Of a DNA stretch of 64,000 nt, positions 35,460-45,210 are shown piece after piece. The notes below the pieces were generated by a model. The model had not been told where the DNA came from. It saw only the letters and a program-made list of their open reading frames with translations, and made no database searches. Position 1 is the first letter of the stretch, and each line of letters opens with the position of its first letter. Source of the DNA: Symbiopectobacterium purcellii. Lineage in GTDB: Bacteria > Pseudomonadota > Gammaproteobacteria > Enterobacterales > Enterobacteriaceae. The stretch is from NCBI RefSeq assembly GCF_019797845.1, contig NZ_CP081864.1, forward strand, positions 4,216,001-4,280,000. Direction: 5' to 3'. Made by a program: the position numbers and the translations under genes.

Positions 35460-35537
35460 TCAGTACATAGCGCCCGGCGGAACATCTTTGTGGGCAAGAA
35501 CATAAGCAGCCAGGATTCTTTTCAGTAATTTACGCAC
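35460..35537 (-). CDS. Possible 25-residue small protein
   Basis: A short minus-strand frame with GTG start encodes a basic amphipathic peptide beginning MRKLLKRILAAYVLAH and ending in DVPPGAMY, with a stop 15 bases before the ttuC terminator. The composition (basic N-terminus, helix, turn) is coherent, but there is no clear ribosome-binding site, and I cannot name a family. It could be coincidental. Confidence 0.25.
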   Translation of the reverse strand: MRKLLKRILAAYVLAHKDVPPGAMY

Positions 35538-35635
35538 GATTTTTGGCTTTTTTAACGTTACCGATAATGAAGTTGCAGGTGATGTTGTCTTCTGTTAACA
35601 GAGTGTACGCTCGTCATAATCCAAACGCAAGTTTT

Positions 35636-35651
35636 TGTGACACACATCACA
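35636..35651. promoter_or_regulatory. Consensus CRP-binding site upstream of mdtG
   Basis: TGTGACACACATCACA matches the cAMP-receptor-protein consensus TGTGA-N6-TCACA in all ten defined bases, with T-rich and A-rich flanks. It lies about 240 bases before the mdtG start, in a 475-base region otherwise without clear genes. Confidence 0.75.
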
Positions 35652-35873
35652 AAATTTTTTTGTATACGCAACATGGCGTTCAGAAACTGGCGATATTCAC
35701 ACGTGCAAATAGCTCATCTCGGCGTCCGTTATGTTATCGTATTGAAATATGATGAACTTTTAATCACCTAGCGTGATAGTTTCCCGGCTGTAGCCGTGAA
35801 GGCAAGTTCGCTCAACGGCCAATATCGCGCCGATATCGCCGTTTTACCCGTAACGCTGCCGCGCTGCGACGGC

Positions 35874-37079
35874 ATGCAGGACGCCATGGAAACCTGGAAA
35901 CTCAATTTATACGCCGCTTGGGTGGGATGCTTTTTTACTGGCCTTGCCATGAGCCAGATACTGCCGTTCCTGCCGCTCTATATTGAACAGCTCGGCGTCA
36001 CCGACCACGCATCACTGAGTTTGTGGTCCGGGCTGATTTTCAGCTCCTCGTTTCTGGTCTCGGCCATCGTCGCGCCGCTGTGGGGCAGTCTGGCGGATCG
36101 CAAAGGGCGCAAGCTGATGCTGCTGCGCGCTGCACTCGGCATGGCCATCGTCATGGCGCTACAGGGCATGGCCAGCAACGTCTGGCACCTGTTTATCCTG
36201 CGAACTCTGATGGGGCTGACCTCTGGCTATATTCCCAATGCCATGGCGTTGATCGCCTCGCAAGTCCCGCGTGAAAAAAGCGGCTGGGCACTGGGTACGC
36301 TTTCCACCGGTCAGGTGGCTGGCGTGATTATCGGCCCGCTGATCGGTGGCTTTCTCGCCGACCACGTCGGGCTGCGCGTGGTGTTCTTTATCACTGCCAC
36401 CTTGCTGTTCATGTGCTTTTTGATCACCTTGTTCTCCATCAAAGAAGGCGTTATCAAGGTCACCAAAGCGAATCGTCTTAGTGGCAAAGCCGTATTCTCT
36501 TCCCTGCCCTACCCGGCGTTGATTGTCAGCCTGTTCATCACCACCATGATGATTCAGCTCGCTAACGGCTCCATCAGCCCAATACTGACACTATTTATTC
36601 GCGAACTTACGCCAGACACCAATAATCTCGCGTTTCTCAGCGGCGTGATCGCTGCTGTTCCCGGCGTTTCAGCGCTGCTATCAGCACCGCGGTTGGGCCG
36701 TCTTGGCGACAAAATCGGCGCACATCGCATCCTGATCGCCGCACTGGGCGCCTGTGTGCTGCTGTTTTGTTTGATGTCCACCATCAGTGATTCGCTACAG
36801 TTGGGGATACTGCGTTTCCTGCTAGGCTTCGCCGATGGCGCACTGATGCCAGCCACACAGGCGCTGCTGCTGAAATACAGCAGCCAGCAGGTGACCGGGC
36901 GGATTTTCGGTTACAACCAATCCTTTATGTATCTGGGTAATGTCGCAGGCCCGTTACTCGGCTCCGGCGTGTCCGCCATGATGGGATTTCGCTGGGTGTT
37001 CATCATCACCGCGTTGCTGGTATTGGTGAACACGCTGCATATCGCCTGGCGCTTTCGACAAATCCCCACCAAACCCTGA
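35874..37079 (+). CDS. mdtG: Multidrug efflux MFS transporter MdtG
   Basis: A 12-helix major facilitator protein, about 401 residues, very similar to E. coli MdtG/Yce[100 protein letters not shown] and [10 protein letters not shown]. MdtG gives fosfomycin and deoxycholate tolerance in E. coli. The frame stays open upstream to 35796; starts at 35874 or 35886 fit the family's N-terminus best. It is followed by a 14-base-pair hairpin and stands alone. Confidence 0.93.
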   Translation: MQDAMETWKLNLYAAWVGCFFTGLAMSQILPFLPLYIEQLGVTDHASLSLWSGLIFSSSFLVSAIVAPLWGSLADRKGRKLMLLRAALGMAIVMALQGMASNVWHLFILRTLMGLTSGYIPNAMALIASQVPREKSGWALGTLSTGQVAGVIIGPLIGGFLADHVGLRVVFFITATLLFMCFLITLFSIKEGVIKVTKANRLSGKAVFSSLPYPALIVSLFITTMMIQLANGSISPILTLFIRELTPDTNNLAFLSGVIAAVPGVSALLSAPRLGRLGDKIGAHRILIAALGACVLLFCLMSTISDSLQLGILRFLLGFADGALMPATQALLLKYSSQQVTGRIFGYNQSFMYLGNVAGPLLGSGVSAMMGFRWVFIITALLVLVNTLHIAWRFRQIPTKP

Positions 37080-37095
37080 TCGCTCCGCCGTTATC

Positions 37096-37131
37096 TCCTG
37101 GCGTTATTTACCTCAGGAAATAACGCCAGGA
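37096..37131. terminator. Hairpin terminator after mdtG
   Basis: A perfect 14-base-pair stem starting TCCTGGCGTTATTT, with an eight-base loop, followed by a weak TTTATA. The length of the stem makes it a good terminator candidate. Confidence 0.75.
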
Positions 37132-37233
37132 TTTATATACAGATTATGCATAAACCCCCCTTTACCTTGGCGATGACCGCCGTTCGGCAGTAGGATCGAT
37201 AGCGGTTTTTTGTAGTCAACGAAGGAGGTTATT

Positions 37234-37440
37234 ATGTACACAGCGTATGACAGATACAGAAACCCGCTTGAAACGGGCTGTCGTGTAATGCAAAACGGTT
37301 CTCGTCTGGTGGGTACCATTGCTGCCATTCATGCAGATAAGCTGAAACGAGAAGACGTTCGTAAAGCCAAATGCGTGCAACTCAACGGGGTCAGCGAATA
37401 CTTTTCCCCTGATGAGCTGATGCGTTTGGGCCGCGCCTGA
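37234..37440 (+). CDS. Small conserved-looking protein of unknown function
   Basis: 68 residues, preceded by an excellent AAGGAGG ribosome-binding site, so translation is likely. It begins MYTAYDRYRNPLETGCRVMQ and ends EYFSPDELMRLG. The pattern of short beta segments (GCRVMQNGSRLVGTIAAI, KCVQLNG) suggests an SH3-like small barrel. No signal peptide or membrane helix is present. I do not recognise a named family. It stands alone between two hairpins. Confidence 0.7.
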   Translation: MYTAYDRYRNPLETGCRVMQNGSRLVGTIAAIHADKLKREDVRKAKCVQLNGVSEYFSPDELMRLGRA

Positions 37441-37458
37441 CACGGCTTTCGTCTCCCT

Positions 37459-37480
37459 TCGGGCGTGTTAACACGCCCGA
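37459..37480. terminator. Palindromic hairpin between the small gene and rspR
   Basis: A 22-base perfect palindrome with arms TCGGGCGTGTT / AACACGCCCGA lies between convergent genes. No T-run is present, though CTCTTTAT follows soon after. It may serve both directions. Confidence 0.6.
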
Positions 37481-37507
37481 TGCAAGAATACTCTCTTTAT
37501 CCCCCCG

Positions 37508-38194
37508 TTAAGGGTGATCGAACCAATCGCGGTTTTGCTCGGCTATCGGCGTGATCGAATAGACCATCTCTTGCAGATGCTCGCGAATTGCTGCTTCTGC
37601 CGCATCAGGATCGTGTGCTTTCAGGCTATTAAAAATCAGGTAGTGTTGCTTGATCAGATTCAGCGGTGGAGAAACCTGACTCAAACTGAGAAAGCGTACC
37701 CGGTCCATGGTTGCTTTGATTGATTCGATGGTTTCCCACGCCAATGGACAGCGTGCCACCTGCATCAGCAGTTGGTGAAAATCGTCATCCAAGCTGAGAA
37801 ACTCACGAATCTGCTCATTCTGCGCGGCCAATTCCTGCCGGTGTAGATTGTGCTCCAGCACCAGCAATTGCTCATCGGTCACGAACTCTGCGGCCCGGCG
37901 CGCAATGGCGCACTCTAACGCCTGGCGAATAAAACGCGCATCCGCCACCCGTTGTTCCGAAATTTTCATCACGAAAGTACCGCGCTGCGGCAATACCTGC
38001 ACCAGTCCCGCTTCCGCCAGTTTGATAAACGCCTCACGCACCGGCTGGCGCGAAACGGAAAAACGGGTTGATATCTCTTTTTCTGACAGTAACTTACCCG
38101 GCGGAATCGCGCACTCCACGATATCCTTACGCAAGATACGATAGATTTGCTGATTGACCGGCTCATTGCTGTTGATCTGAAAGGAAGTTTCCAT
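37508..38194 (-). CDS. rspR: GntR-family (FadR subfamily) regulator, RspR-like
   Basis: A 228-residue regulator, the same length as E. coli RspR (YdfH) and closely similar: PVNQQIYRILRKDIVECAIPPGKLLSEKEIS, FSVSRQPVREAFIKLAEAGLVQVLPQRG, then an FCD all-helical ligand domain (FIRQALECAIARRAAEF, LDDDFHQLLMQVA). In E. coli RspR controls rspAB. Here it lies just downstream of the uxuB end of an operon that begins with an rspA homologue, so it probably represses that hexuronate operon in response to mannonate or a related sugar acid. Confidence 0.9.
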   Translation of the reverse strand: METSFQINSNEPVNQQIYRILRKDIVECAIPPGKLLSEKEISTRFSVSRQPVREAFIKLAEAGLVQVLPQRGTFVMKISEQRVADARFIRQALECAIARRAAEFVTDEQLLVLEHNLHRQELAAQNEQIREFLSLDDDFHQLLMQVARCPLAWETIESIKATMDRVRFLSLSQVSPPLNLIKQHYLIFNSLKAHDPDAAEAAIREHLQEMVYSITPIAEQNRDWFDHP

Positions 38195-38292
38195 ACATCG
38201 CTTTTAACTATTCGAAAGTATTACCCGTCATGATACATGCTAATGCTTTGCCTACCCCCCTTTTCCATCATATTTTTCGCGGCGCTAAACGT

Positions 38293-38322
38293 AAAAACGT
38301 TATCCGCTGTGCGGATAACGTT
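38293..38322 (-). terminator. Intrinsic terminator of the hexuronate operon
   Basis: A 12-base-pair stem AACGTTATCCGC / GCGGATAACGTT with a three-base loop; on the minus strand it is followed by a T-run. It lies 99 bases after uxuB and ends the minus-strand operon before rspR. Confidence 0.85.
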
Positions 38323-38354
38323 GGAGGTTGCTAACAAATGGCCCTAATCCCACA

Positions 38355-38380
38355 GTGATTCCCGCGAAGGCGGGGATGAC
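38355..38380. repeat. REP-like GC hairpin
   Basis: GATTCCCGCGAAGGCGGGGA contains the stem CCCGC / GCGGG around GAAG, a short hairpin type seen repeatedly in intergenic DNA of many proteobacteria. Only one copy is visible in this window, so repetition in this genome is not shown. Confidence 0.45.
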
Positions 38381-38420
38381 GAGGCGTGAAGTGATTTTGT
38401 CATCAATCCGAAAACAGGGA

Positions 38421-39878
38421 TCACCAGACCAGCGTGCGCAGCGTCTGTTTCACCCCATGCTGAAGCAGTGACTGATAGTAGCGGGTCACTGTCGCGACAA
38501 ACTCGCGCTGCTGCGGCAAGTCTGGTCCAAAGATAGCCTCCAGCCCCAGCAAGGCCTGTACGCGGGCTTCTCCTTGAGCACTGTTACGCACCACATCAGC
38601 CAGCACATCACGTAGCGGGTCGCTGATATCAATCGCGTTCCCTTGCTCGTCTACGCCGCCAACATAGCGCATCCACCCAGCTACACCGAGCGCCAGCATG
38701 TCAAAACGGCTGCCGTGTGCCAGATGCCAGCGAATCGAATCCAGCATGCGCTGTGGCAATTTCTGCGAGCCGTCCATGGCAATTTGCCAGGTACGGTGCT
38801 TCAGCGCACGGTTGCGGTAACGCTGCAACAGTGCGTCAGCGTAAGCCGCCAGATTGACTCCCTGCGTGCGCAATGTGGGCGCCTGCTCTTGCAGCATCAG
38901 GTGATGTGCCGCGTTGACCAACGCCTCGTCCTGCATGCAGTCGCTGATGTGTGCATAACCCGCCAGATAACCGAGGTACGCCAGGAAAGAGTGGCTGCCA
39001 TTCAACATGCGCAGTTTCATCTCTTCATACGGCAGTACGTCCTGTACCAGCTCTGCGCCCGCCTTTTCCCATGCGGGACGCCCGTTGACGAAGTTGTCTT
39101 CAATCACCCACTGAAAGAACGGCTCGCAGGCAATGCCCGCCGGGTCGTTCACGCCCAGCAGTTCGGTGATCTGCTCCAGCGTTTCCGGCGTCATCGCCGG
39201 TACGATACGATCCACCATGGTGGAAGGGAACGTCACATGTTGCGCGACCCAGAGAGCCAGTTCAGGATCCTGACGCTGCGCCAGTTGGGTTATCACGTTG
39301 CGTGTCACATGGCCATTTTCCGGCATGTTGTCGCACGACATCACGCTAAATGGCGACACACCACGCGCTATACGGCGTTTGATCGCAGCCAGAATGACAC
39401 CCGGCAAAGAGCGCGGTTGATCCGGATGCTGGAGATCGTGCGCAATCAGCGGATGCTCTGCGTTAAGCTGTCCGGTCGCCGGATGGTGGCAGTAGCCTTT
39501 TTCCGTCACCGTGATGGATACGATAGCGATATCCGGTGCGCTTAATGCCTCCAGCACCGCCTCGATGCCGTCCAACTCCGCGTGCAAAGCGGTTTTGGCA
39601 ATACCGACAATGCGGCTGGTCCAGCCATTGTCCGCCATTTCAGATACCGACCAAAGCAGATCCTGCTGGCGAAGATCCTGAATCTGTTGCTCACCGCCAA
39701 TCAGATTGATTTCGCAATAGCCCCAATCGCTGCCGAACTGTGCGGCCAGTTTGTCGGCACACACCGCCTGGTGGGCGCGGTGAAATGCGCCGAAACCAAT
39801 ATGGGCAATACGTGCAACCAGTTTGCTGCGGTCATATTCAGGCACCGCGGCTTTTGCCTGTAAGAGAGAGGTTGTCAT
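38421..39878 (-). CDS. uxuB: Fructuronate reductase/mannitol dehydrogenase family protein (UxuB)
   Basis: About 485 residues (E. coli UxuB has 486). It interconverts D-fructuronate and D-mannonate with NAD(H). The nucleotide-binding region [15 protein letters not shown], the family motif [17 protein letters not shown], catalytic lysine region around [19 protein letters not shown] and the N-terminal GDS-free long-chain polyol dehydrogenase layout are visible. The ATG at 39878 is chosen; the frame upstream has only a TTG. It is the last gene of the operon, followed by a terminator. Confidence 0.93.
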   Translation of the reverse strand: MTTSLLQAKAAVPEYDRSKLVARIAHIGFGAFHRAHQAVCADKLAAQFGSDWGYCEINLIGGEQQIQDLRQQDLLWSVSEMADNGWTSRIVGIAKTALHAELDGIEAVLEALSAPDIAIVSITVTEKGYCHHPATGQLNAEHPLIAHDLQHPDQPRSLPGVILAAIKRRIARGVSPFSVMSCDNMPENGHVTRNVITQLAQRQDPELALWVAQHVTFPSTMVDRIVPAMTPETLEQITELLGVNDPAGIACEPFFQWVIEDNFVNGRPAWEKAGAELVQDVLPYEEMKLRMLNGSHSFLAYLGYLAGYAHISDCMQDEALVNAAHHLMLQEQAPTLRTQGVNLAAYADALLQRYRNRALKHRTWQIAMDGSQKLPQRMLDSIRWHLAHGSRFDMLALGVAGWMRYVGGVDEQGNAIDISDPLRDVLADVVRNSAQGEARVQALLGLEAIFGPDLPQQREFVATVTRYYQSLLQHGVKQTLRTLVW

Positions 39879-39920
39879 AACAGTTTTTCCCAACGTAGAC
39901 GCTTGCGCATCCGATTACAT

Positions 39921-41465
39921 TTACTCACCCACCGGCGAAGCTGTCCGTGAGCCTTTCACCGATGACACATCCTTTTGATGCCACAGCGTGTCATAAGGAT
40001 GACCGGTTAAATCCTCGACGATACGGCGTGTTTCTGGTGTCACATCCTGTTTTCTGCCATCGGCTTTCAAGCGTTCCACTTCGTCCACAAACACCTTGTG
40101 CGTGGTTTTATTCAGATGGAAGGTCAGTGCCTGCCACAGCGCTATCAGCAATAGACTGGTGGTGCCAATAAACATCAACCCAGCAATGGTTTGAATCGCT
40201 TCCTGCGGTTGCGCTTGGCTGCCTTTCATAAAACCGCCCCACTGCAACAGCAGGCCGACAATAAAGGTGGCAATCGCGACCTTGGTTTTACGTGAGAAGG
40301 TCATTACCGCAGCAAAAAGCCCTTCACGACGCTGACGGGTGATCATTTCATCAATATCAGGAATGAACGGGAACACGTTCCACGGGGTGAACTCCAGCAC
40401 GCAGCGGCCTACCTGATAGAAACCGGCCAGCGCCACCAGCATCACCATCTTGTTTTCCACCGGGAAACGGTAGACATAGAAGAACCCGGCCAGACACAGC
40501 ATCATCAGCGTGTAGGCAAAGATATACAGGCGCGATGGGCCATATTTAATGATCGCCAACCCGGACAGCAACGTCACTGGCAGCCCGACAGTACTCATGG
40601 AGAGCAGGCTTCCGGCAAACGCCGAGGAGACGTTCAGGCAGTAGACACAGAAGAACACAAACACGGTGTTGTAGACATCTTTAGCCGTGAAGGAGAACAA
40701 ATAAATAGCCAGGTGTTTTCTAAAGGCACGCACACGCAGTGTTGAAGCATAATCCTTAAACAACCCGCCCAGCATACGCAGTTTTTCACTCAGGGTGCGC
40801 GGTGGCGTTTCCGCCTCCAACTCTGCCAGCATTTCCGGCGTCAGTTCGCGTTCCCAGGTCACTTTCCAAGAGATGAACACACACACCATAAAGATAACCG
40901 AGAACATGACACCGTTGATCAGGTACGCATTCGCATCATGCTCACCGTAGTGCTTAATTAGCAGGCCAGGGATAAAGGTCGCAAGAAACGTCCCCAACGC
41001 CGAGAGAAACATACGGCAGGTAGAGAGTTTGGTGCGCGAGTTAAACCCTTTCGTCATTTCGGACGGCAGCGTCTCCCACGGGATCAGCACCATCGCGGCA
41101 ATGACTTCAAACGCCAGGTACACCGCCAGATAGAACCAGTAATTCATGCCGTTGAGCCACAGCAACGAATACACCAGCATCAACGGCGCACCGATCAACA
41201 GAAAGAATCTGCGGCGGCCAAATTTCTTACCGAAATAGTTTTTATAAAAGTGGTCGGTAAAACTGCCCATAAACAGGCTGACAATCGCATCGACAATACG
41301 CGCAATAGCGACGATCGAAGCAGCTTCCACCGGCGTTAAACCTACAAAAGTGGTATAGAAAAAGAGTAACCAAGCCCCGATCACGGTAAAGGCACCGCCA
41401 CCCATAATATCCGTCAGACCATAGCCGATACTGACCGGTATAGTCACTTTCTTAGCAGCAGACAT
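39921..41465 (-). CDS. GPH-family sugar/sugar-acid:cation symporter
   Basis: A 514-residue, 12-helix transporter of the glycoside-pentoside-hexuronide family: the start SIGYGLTDIMGGGAFTVIGAWLLFFYTTFVGL, the loop FMGSFTDHFYKNYFGKKFGRRRFFLLIGAPLM and IPWETLPSEMTKGFNSRTKL are typical. Genes on both sides (uxaC, uxuB) indicate that it imports a hexuronate or hexuronide such as glucuronate. The exact substrate cannot be read from sequence. A C-terminal hydrophilic tail of about 60 residues is longer than in MelB or UidB. Confidence 0.9.
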   Translation of the reverse strand: MSAAKKVTIPVSIGYGLTDIMGGGAFTVIGAWLLFFYTTFVGLTPVEAASIVAIARIVDAIVSLFMGSFTDHFYKNYFGKKFGRRRFFLLIGAPLMLVYSLLWLNGMNYWFYLAVYLAFEVIAAMVLIPWETLPSEMTKGFNSRTKLSTCRMFLSALGTFLATFIPGLLIKHYGEHDANAYLINGVMFSVIFMVCVFISWKVTWERELTPEMLAELEAETPPRTLSEKLRMLGGLFKDYASTLRVRAFRKHLAIYLFSFTAKDVYNTVFVFFCVYCLNVSSAFAGSLLSMSTVGLPVTLLSGLAIIKYGPSRLYIFAYTLMMLCLAGFFYVYRFPVENKMVMLVALAGFYQVGRCVLEFTPWNVFPFIPDIDEMITRQRREGLFAAVMTFSRKTKVAIATFIVGLLLQWGGFMKGSQAQPQEAIQTIAGLMFIGTTSLLLIALWQALTFHLNKTTHKVFVDEVERLKADGRKQDVTPETRRIVEDLTGHPYDTLWHQKDVSSVKGSRTASPVGE

Positions 41466-41495
41466 GTTCTATCCTCATTAAAATGAGAGTAATAA

Positions 41496-42902
41496 TCAGA
41501 ATTTAAAATAGTGTAGGGCGTTATCGTGACAAATATTTCTTACCATACGTTGCAGGATAATGTCATCTGCGGGAAATTCCCCGGCATCGATCCATTGTCC
41601 AATTAATCCACATAATATCCGGCGGAAATAATCGTGACGCGGGTAAGAAACAAAGCTGCGCGAATCGGTCAGCATACCGACAAAATTCATCAGCAACCCT
41701 TGATCCGCCAGCGCGTTAAGCTGGCTCAACATGCCACGGCGCGTATCGTTAAACCACCAGCCTGACCCGAACTGAAGCGGTGATTTAACCCCCTCTTCGC
41801 CGGACTGGAAGTTGGCAATCGTCGAAGCCACAATGTCATTGTAGGCTGCGTATAAGTTATAAATGATTGTCCTGGGTAAATGATTCTCCTCGGCCATTGC
41901 ATTGAGAAATGCATTAAGATTGGCTGCCAAGCGGGGTTGATCGGCAATAGCGTCAAATCCACTATTTACCCCCACTTTTTCCAACATGCGTTGATTATTA
42001 TTGCGGATCGCCCCGAAATGAATTTGCATAGCCCAATCGTATTTTTTATATAACCGGGCCAGCGTAATAAATAATACGCTTTGCCAAATACTCTCTTCCG
42101 CAGCGGTAATTACTTCGCTCTGCATTTTTTTCTGGAATACCGCATCCCCTTGTAGCGTGGTGAACGGTGTAAAAGTTAAATCGCCCAGCCCGTGATCGGA
42201 AATACGACAGCCCACCTCGTGGAAAAACTGCACTCGCGCTTCCAGCGCACGCTCAAAATCCGTGAAGCGGGTAATGGTTTCACCGGTCAATTCCGCCAAA
42301 CGCACCAAAGCCGAAGAGAACTGGTGTCTGTCGTGCGAGAAAAACTCGTCCGGTCGAAAGGTCGGCAATACTTTGGGGGTAAAACTGGCATCCTGCTTCA
42401 ATAACTGATGGTAATGCAGAGAATCCAGCGGCGAATCCGTGGTGCAAATAACCTCAACCCGAGAACGCATCATTAACGCACGTGGTGTGAAAGCATCATC
42501 CTGCAACTGCCGGTTGCAGGCATCCATAATGTCACGCCAGTTACGGCTGCTCAGCATCTCATCAATGCCGAAGTAGTGTTTCAGTTCCAGATGCGTCCAG
42601 TGATAGAGCGGGTTACCAAACGCCGCTTCAACGGTTTCTGCCCACGCCTGAAATTTTTCTTCAGGGAAGGCATTACCCGTGATCTTTGCTTCTGGGATAC
42701 CGTTGGCGCGCATCGCGCGCCATTTGTAGTGATCGCCTGCCAGCCACAGTTCCGTGATACTGCTGAAACGGCGGTTTTCATAAATGTCTTTGGCTTCCAA
42801 ATGGCAGTGGTAGTCAATAATCGGTAAATCCCGCGCCACCTGCTGATAGAGTGTGACCCCGGTCGGGCTGCCTATCATGAAATTGTCGTTAATCAAGCTC
42901 AT
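41496..42902 (-). CDS. uxaC: Glucuronate/uronate isomerase UxaC
   Basis: A 468-residue uronate isomerase that turns D-glucuronate to D-fructuronate and D-galacturonate to D-tagaturonate. Family features are IIDYHCHLEAKDIYENRRFSSITELWLAGDHYKWRAMRANGI with metal-binding His residues, HWTHLELKHYFGI, ICTTDSPLDSLHYH, and the C-terminal RHDYFRRILCGLIGQWIDAGEFP. Length matches E. coli UxaC (470). Located 30 bases after the transporter start in coding order manD-uxaC-transporter-uxuB. Confidence 0.97.
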   Translation of the reverse strand: MSLINDNFMIGSPTGVTLYQQVARDLPIIDYHCHLEAKDIYENRRFSSITELWLAGDHYKWRAMRANGIPEAKITGNAFPEEKFQAWAETVEAAFGNPLYHWTHLELKHYFGIDEMLSSRNWRDIMDACNRQLQDDAFTPRALMMRSRVEVICTTDSPLDSLHYHQLLKQDASFTPKVLPTFRPDEFFSHDRHQFSSALVRLAELTGETITRFTDFERALEARVQFFHEVGCRISDHGLGDLTFTPFTTLQGDAVFQKKMQSEVITAAEESIWQSVLFITLARLYKKYDWAMQIHFGAIRNNNQRMLEKVGVNSGFDAIADQPRLAANLNAFLNAMAEENHLPRTIIYNLYAAYNDIVASTIANFQSGEEGVKSPLQFGSGWWFNDTRRGMLSQLNALADQGLLMNFVGMLTDSRSFVSYPRHDYFRRILCGLIGQWIDAGEFPADDIILQRMVRNICHDNALHYFKF

Positions 42903-42937
42903 TGCTTTTCTCCCGCATCATCACCGTTGATGATCGC

Positions 42938-44152
42938 TTACCAGTTCCACAGCGTGCCGTCTTCCAAACGAGCCACCGGCAGGTAGGCCGGTTCGTAGGG
43001 GTATTTCGCCGCCAGTTTTTCGTCAAACTCGATGCCCAGCCCCGGTTTTTCTCCCGGATGCATGTAGCCATCCTCAAACGTCCAACTGTGCGGGAACACT
43101 TCCAGCATCTGCTCGGAGTAGCCCATGTATTCCTGTACGCCGAAATTCGGCACCCAGAGATCGAAGTGCAGCGCGGCGGCCATACAGATCGGAGACAAGT
43201 CGGACGGGCCGTGTGAACCGGTACGAACCTGGTACAGCGATGCAAAATCGGCAATGCGGCGCATGCCCGAGATACCGCCCGCATGCGTAATGGTGGTGCG
43301 GATGTAGTCGATGAGCTGTTCTTCGATAAGCTGCTTACAATCCCAAATGCTGTTAAACACTTCCCCGACGGCAATCGGTGTTACCGTGTGCTGACGAATC
43401 AAGCGGAAGCATTCCTGATTTTCAGCCGGCGTCGGATCTTCCATCCAGAACAGGCGGTAGGGTTCGACACTTTTACCAAAGCGGGCGGCTTCAATCGGCG
43501 TCAGGCGGTGATGCATGTCATGCAGCAGGTGTTCGTTGAAGCCGTATTTATCACGCACCGCTGCAAACAGTTTCGGTGCGAAATCCAGATACTTTTCCGT
43601 TGACCAGAGCTGCTCTTCGGGCCAGTTCCCTTTAGTGGCCGGTTCATACGCCAGACCTTTCCCTTTGGCCATGCCATAGGTGGTTTTCATTCCCGGTACG
43701 CCGCACTGCACGCGAATCGCCTTGAAGCCCATTTCGCGGTGTTTGGCGTAATCATCCAGCGCTTCATCAATGCTGTGCCCGGTGGTATGGCAATACACCA
43801 TTACCCCTGTGCGCGACGCACCGCCCAGCAGCTGATACAGCGGCATGTTGGCAACCTTGCCTTTAATGTCCCACAGCGCCATATCTACCGCCGAAATGGC
43901 TGACATGGTTACCGGGCCACGACGCCAGTAGGCTCCTTTGTAGAAAAATTGCCAAATATCCTCAATCTGTTGCGCATCGCGCCCGATGAGCTGCGGACAA
44001 ACATGATCTTTCAGGTAGGAAGCGACCGGTAGCTCACGCCCGTTCAGCGTAGCATCGCCGATACCTGTCACACCGTCTTCGGTAGTGATTTTCAGGGTGA
44101 CAAAATTACGCCCTGGGCAGGTAACAAATACTTCAGCACTGACAATTTTCAC
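42938..44152 (-). CDS. rspA: D-mannonate dehydratase of the enolase superfamily (ManD/RspA)
   Basis: 404 residues, the same length as E. coli RspA and close to it throughout ([95 protein letters not shown]). Enolase-fold ManD enzymes dehydrate D-mannonate to 2-keto-3-deoxygluconate. Metal ligands Asp (DMHH), Glu (MEDP) and Glu (GEVF) are present. As first gene of an operon with uxaC and uxuB, it supplies the step that UxuA performs in E. coli. Confidence 0.93.
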   Translation of the reverse strand: MKIVSAEVFVTCPGRNFVTLKITTEDGVTGIGDATLNGRELPVASYLKDHVCPQLIGRDAQQIEDIWQFFYKGAYWRRGPVTMSAISAVDMALWDIKGKVANMPLYQLLGGASRTGVMVYCHTTGHSIDEALDDYAKHREMGFKAIRVQCGVPGMKTTYGMAKGKGLAYEPATKGNWPEEQLWSTEKYLDFAPKLFAAVRDKYGFNEHLLHDMHHRLTPIEAARFGKSVEPYRLFWMEDPTPAENQECFRLIRQHTVTPIAVGEVFNSIWDCKQLIEEQLIDYIRTTITHAGGISGMRRIADFASLYQVRTGSHGPSDLSPICMAAALHFDLWVPNFGVQEYMGYSEQMLEVFPHSWTFEDGYMHPGEKPGLGIEFDEKLAAKYPYEPAYLPVARLEDGTLWNW

Positions 44153-44301
44153 ATCAATTTCCTTTTACATCACAGTTTCAATGCCGACTACCATACAAGT
44201 AGATCTAGTATGAAAACATGAGCCAATTCACATTTACACACGATGCAGGGAAATTGTTGAAGGAAATGCAGTCAGTGCTGCCCGGTCAATACCGGGCGTT
44301 A

Positions 44302-45210
44302 TTAGCAGGCAGGACGAAGGGAAATTCGGTTTTCTTCAATAAAATCAATGAAGAGTTTAACCATGGGGATTTGCGCACTGCGCTTGAGATAGCTGACAGC
44401 GAAAATGCGTGGCAACGGGGTTTCCAACGGGGTGATGGTAATATCGAACCCTTCAAGGCTTCCGGCGACCTGGGTGCACAAGAACACGACACCGTTTTGA
44501 TTCATCACCAGATCCATGATGATATCGATATTGCTGCATTCGCGGAAATAGCTGGGCTTCAGCCCCTGTTTTGCATAAGCATCAGAAACAATGGCATGCT
44601 CACCGGTCCCTTTCTGCGGCACGATCAACCGCGCTTGTGCCAGGGTTTCAAGGTTCAGCGTCTTGTGCTGTGCCAACGGATGATTGCTCGCCATCACCGC
44701 CACCAGTTGATCTTCATACAGTACCTGATGCGCAAACAGCGGATCGTCCTGATAGTCGGCAAACGGAGTGGAATAGGAGAAATGGAGATCGCCGTTACGC
44801 ACCTTTTCTAACAAATCCATGCTGACACCATCAATGAATGACATCTCAATGTTAGGATAGCGCCGCTGAAACTGGCTAAAAATTTCGTAATGCCGCAGAC
44901 GGTTGAATATTGGAAGAACCCCGACTAACAATGCACCATCGTGGCTGTCTTCATAACCACGAATAAATTGCTCAATATCGTAATATTCTCTAATTATACC
45001 CCGTATTTTTTTGGCAAATGCCTTACCAAAAGGGGTAAGAGAAAATTGGCGCGTCGTGCGATTTATCAGTTTTCTTTCTGTTTCCTGCTCCAGACGCGCT
45101 ATCTCCTGCGAAAGAAACGCCTGAGAAATATTCAGTGTTTTCGCCGCTTTAGTAAAACTGCCAATGCGAATCAGTTCATGATAGTAGACAAGGCGCTTAA
45201 TATTTATCAT
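44302..45210 (-). CDS. LysR-family transcriptional regulator
   Basis: 302 residues. The N-terminal domain MINIKRLVYYHELIRIGSFTKAAKTLNISQAFLSQEIARLEQETERKLINRTTRQFSLTPFG is a clear LysR helix-turn-helix; the effector domain (GALLVGVLPIFNRLRHYEIF, LVAVMASNHPLAQH) follows. It precedes the hexuronate operon on the same strand with a 149-base gap, so it could regulate that operon, or the divergent secreted esterase gene. Which one is not decidable from sequence. Confidence 0.87.
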   Translation of the reverse strand: MINIKRLVYYHELIRIGSFTKAAKTLNISQAFLSQEIARLEQETERKLINRTTRQFSLTPFGKAFAKKIRGIIREYYDIEQFIRGYEDSHDGALLVGVLPIFNRLRHYEIFSQFQRRYPNIEMSFIDGVSMDLLEKVRNGDLHFSYSTPFADYQDDPLFAHQVLYEDQLVAVMASNHPLAQHKTLNLETLAQARLIVPQKGTGEHAIVSDAYAKQGLKPSYFRECSNIDIIMDLVMNQNGVVFLCTQVAGSLEGFDITITPLETPLPRIFAVSYLKRSAQIPMVKLFIDFIEENRISLRPAC

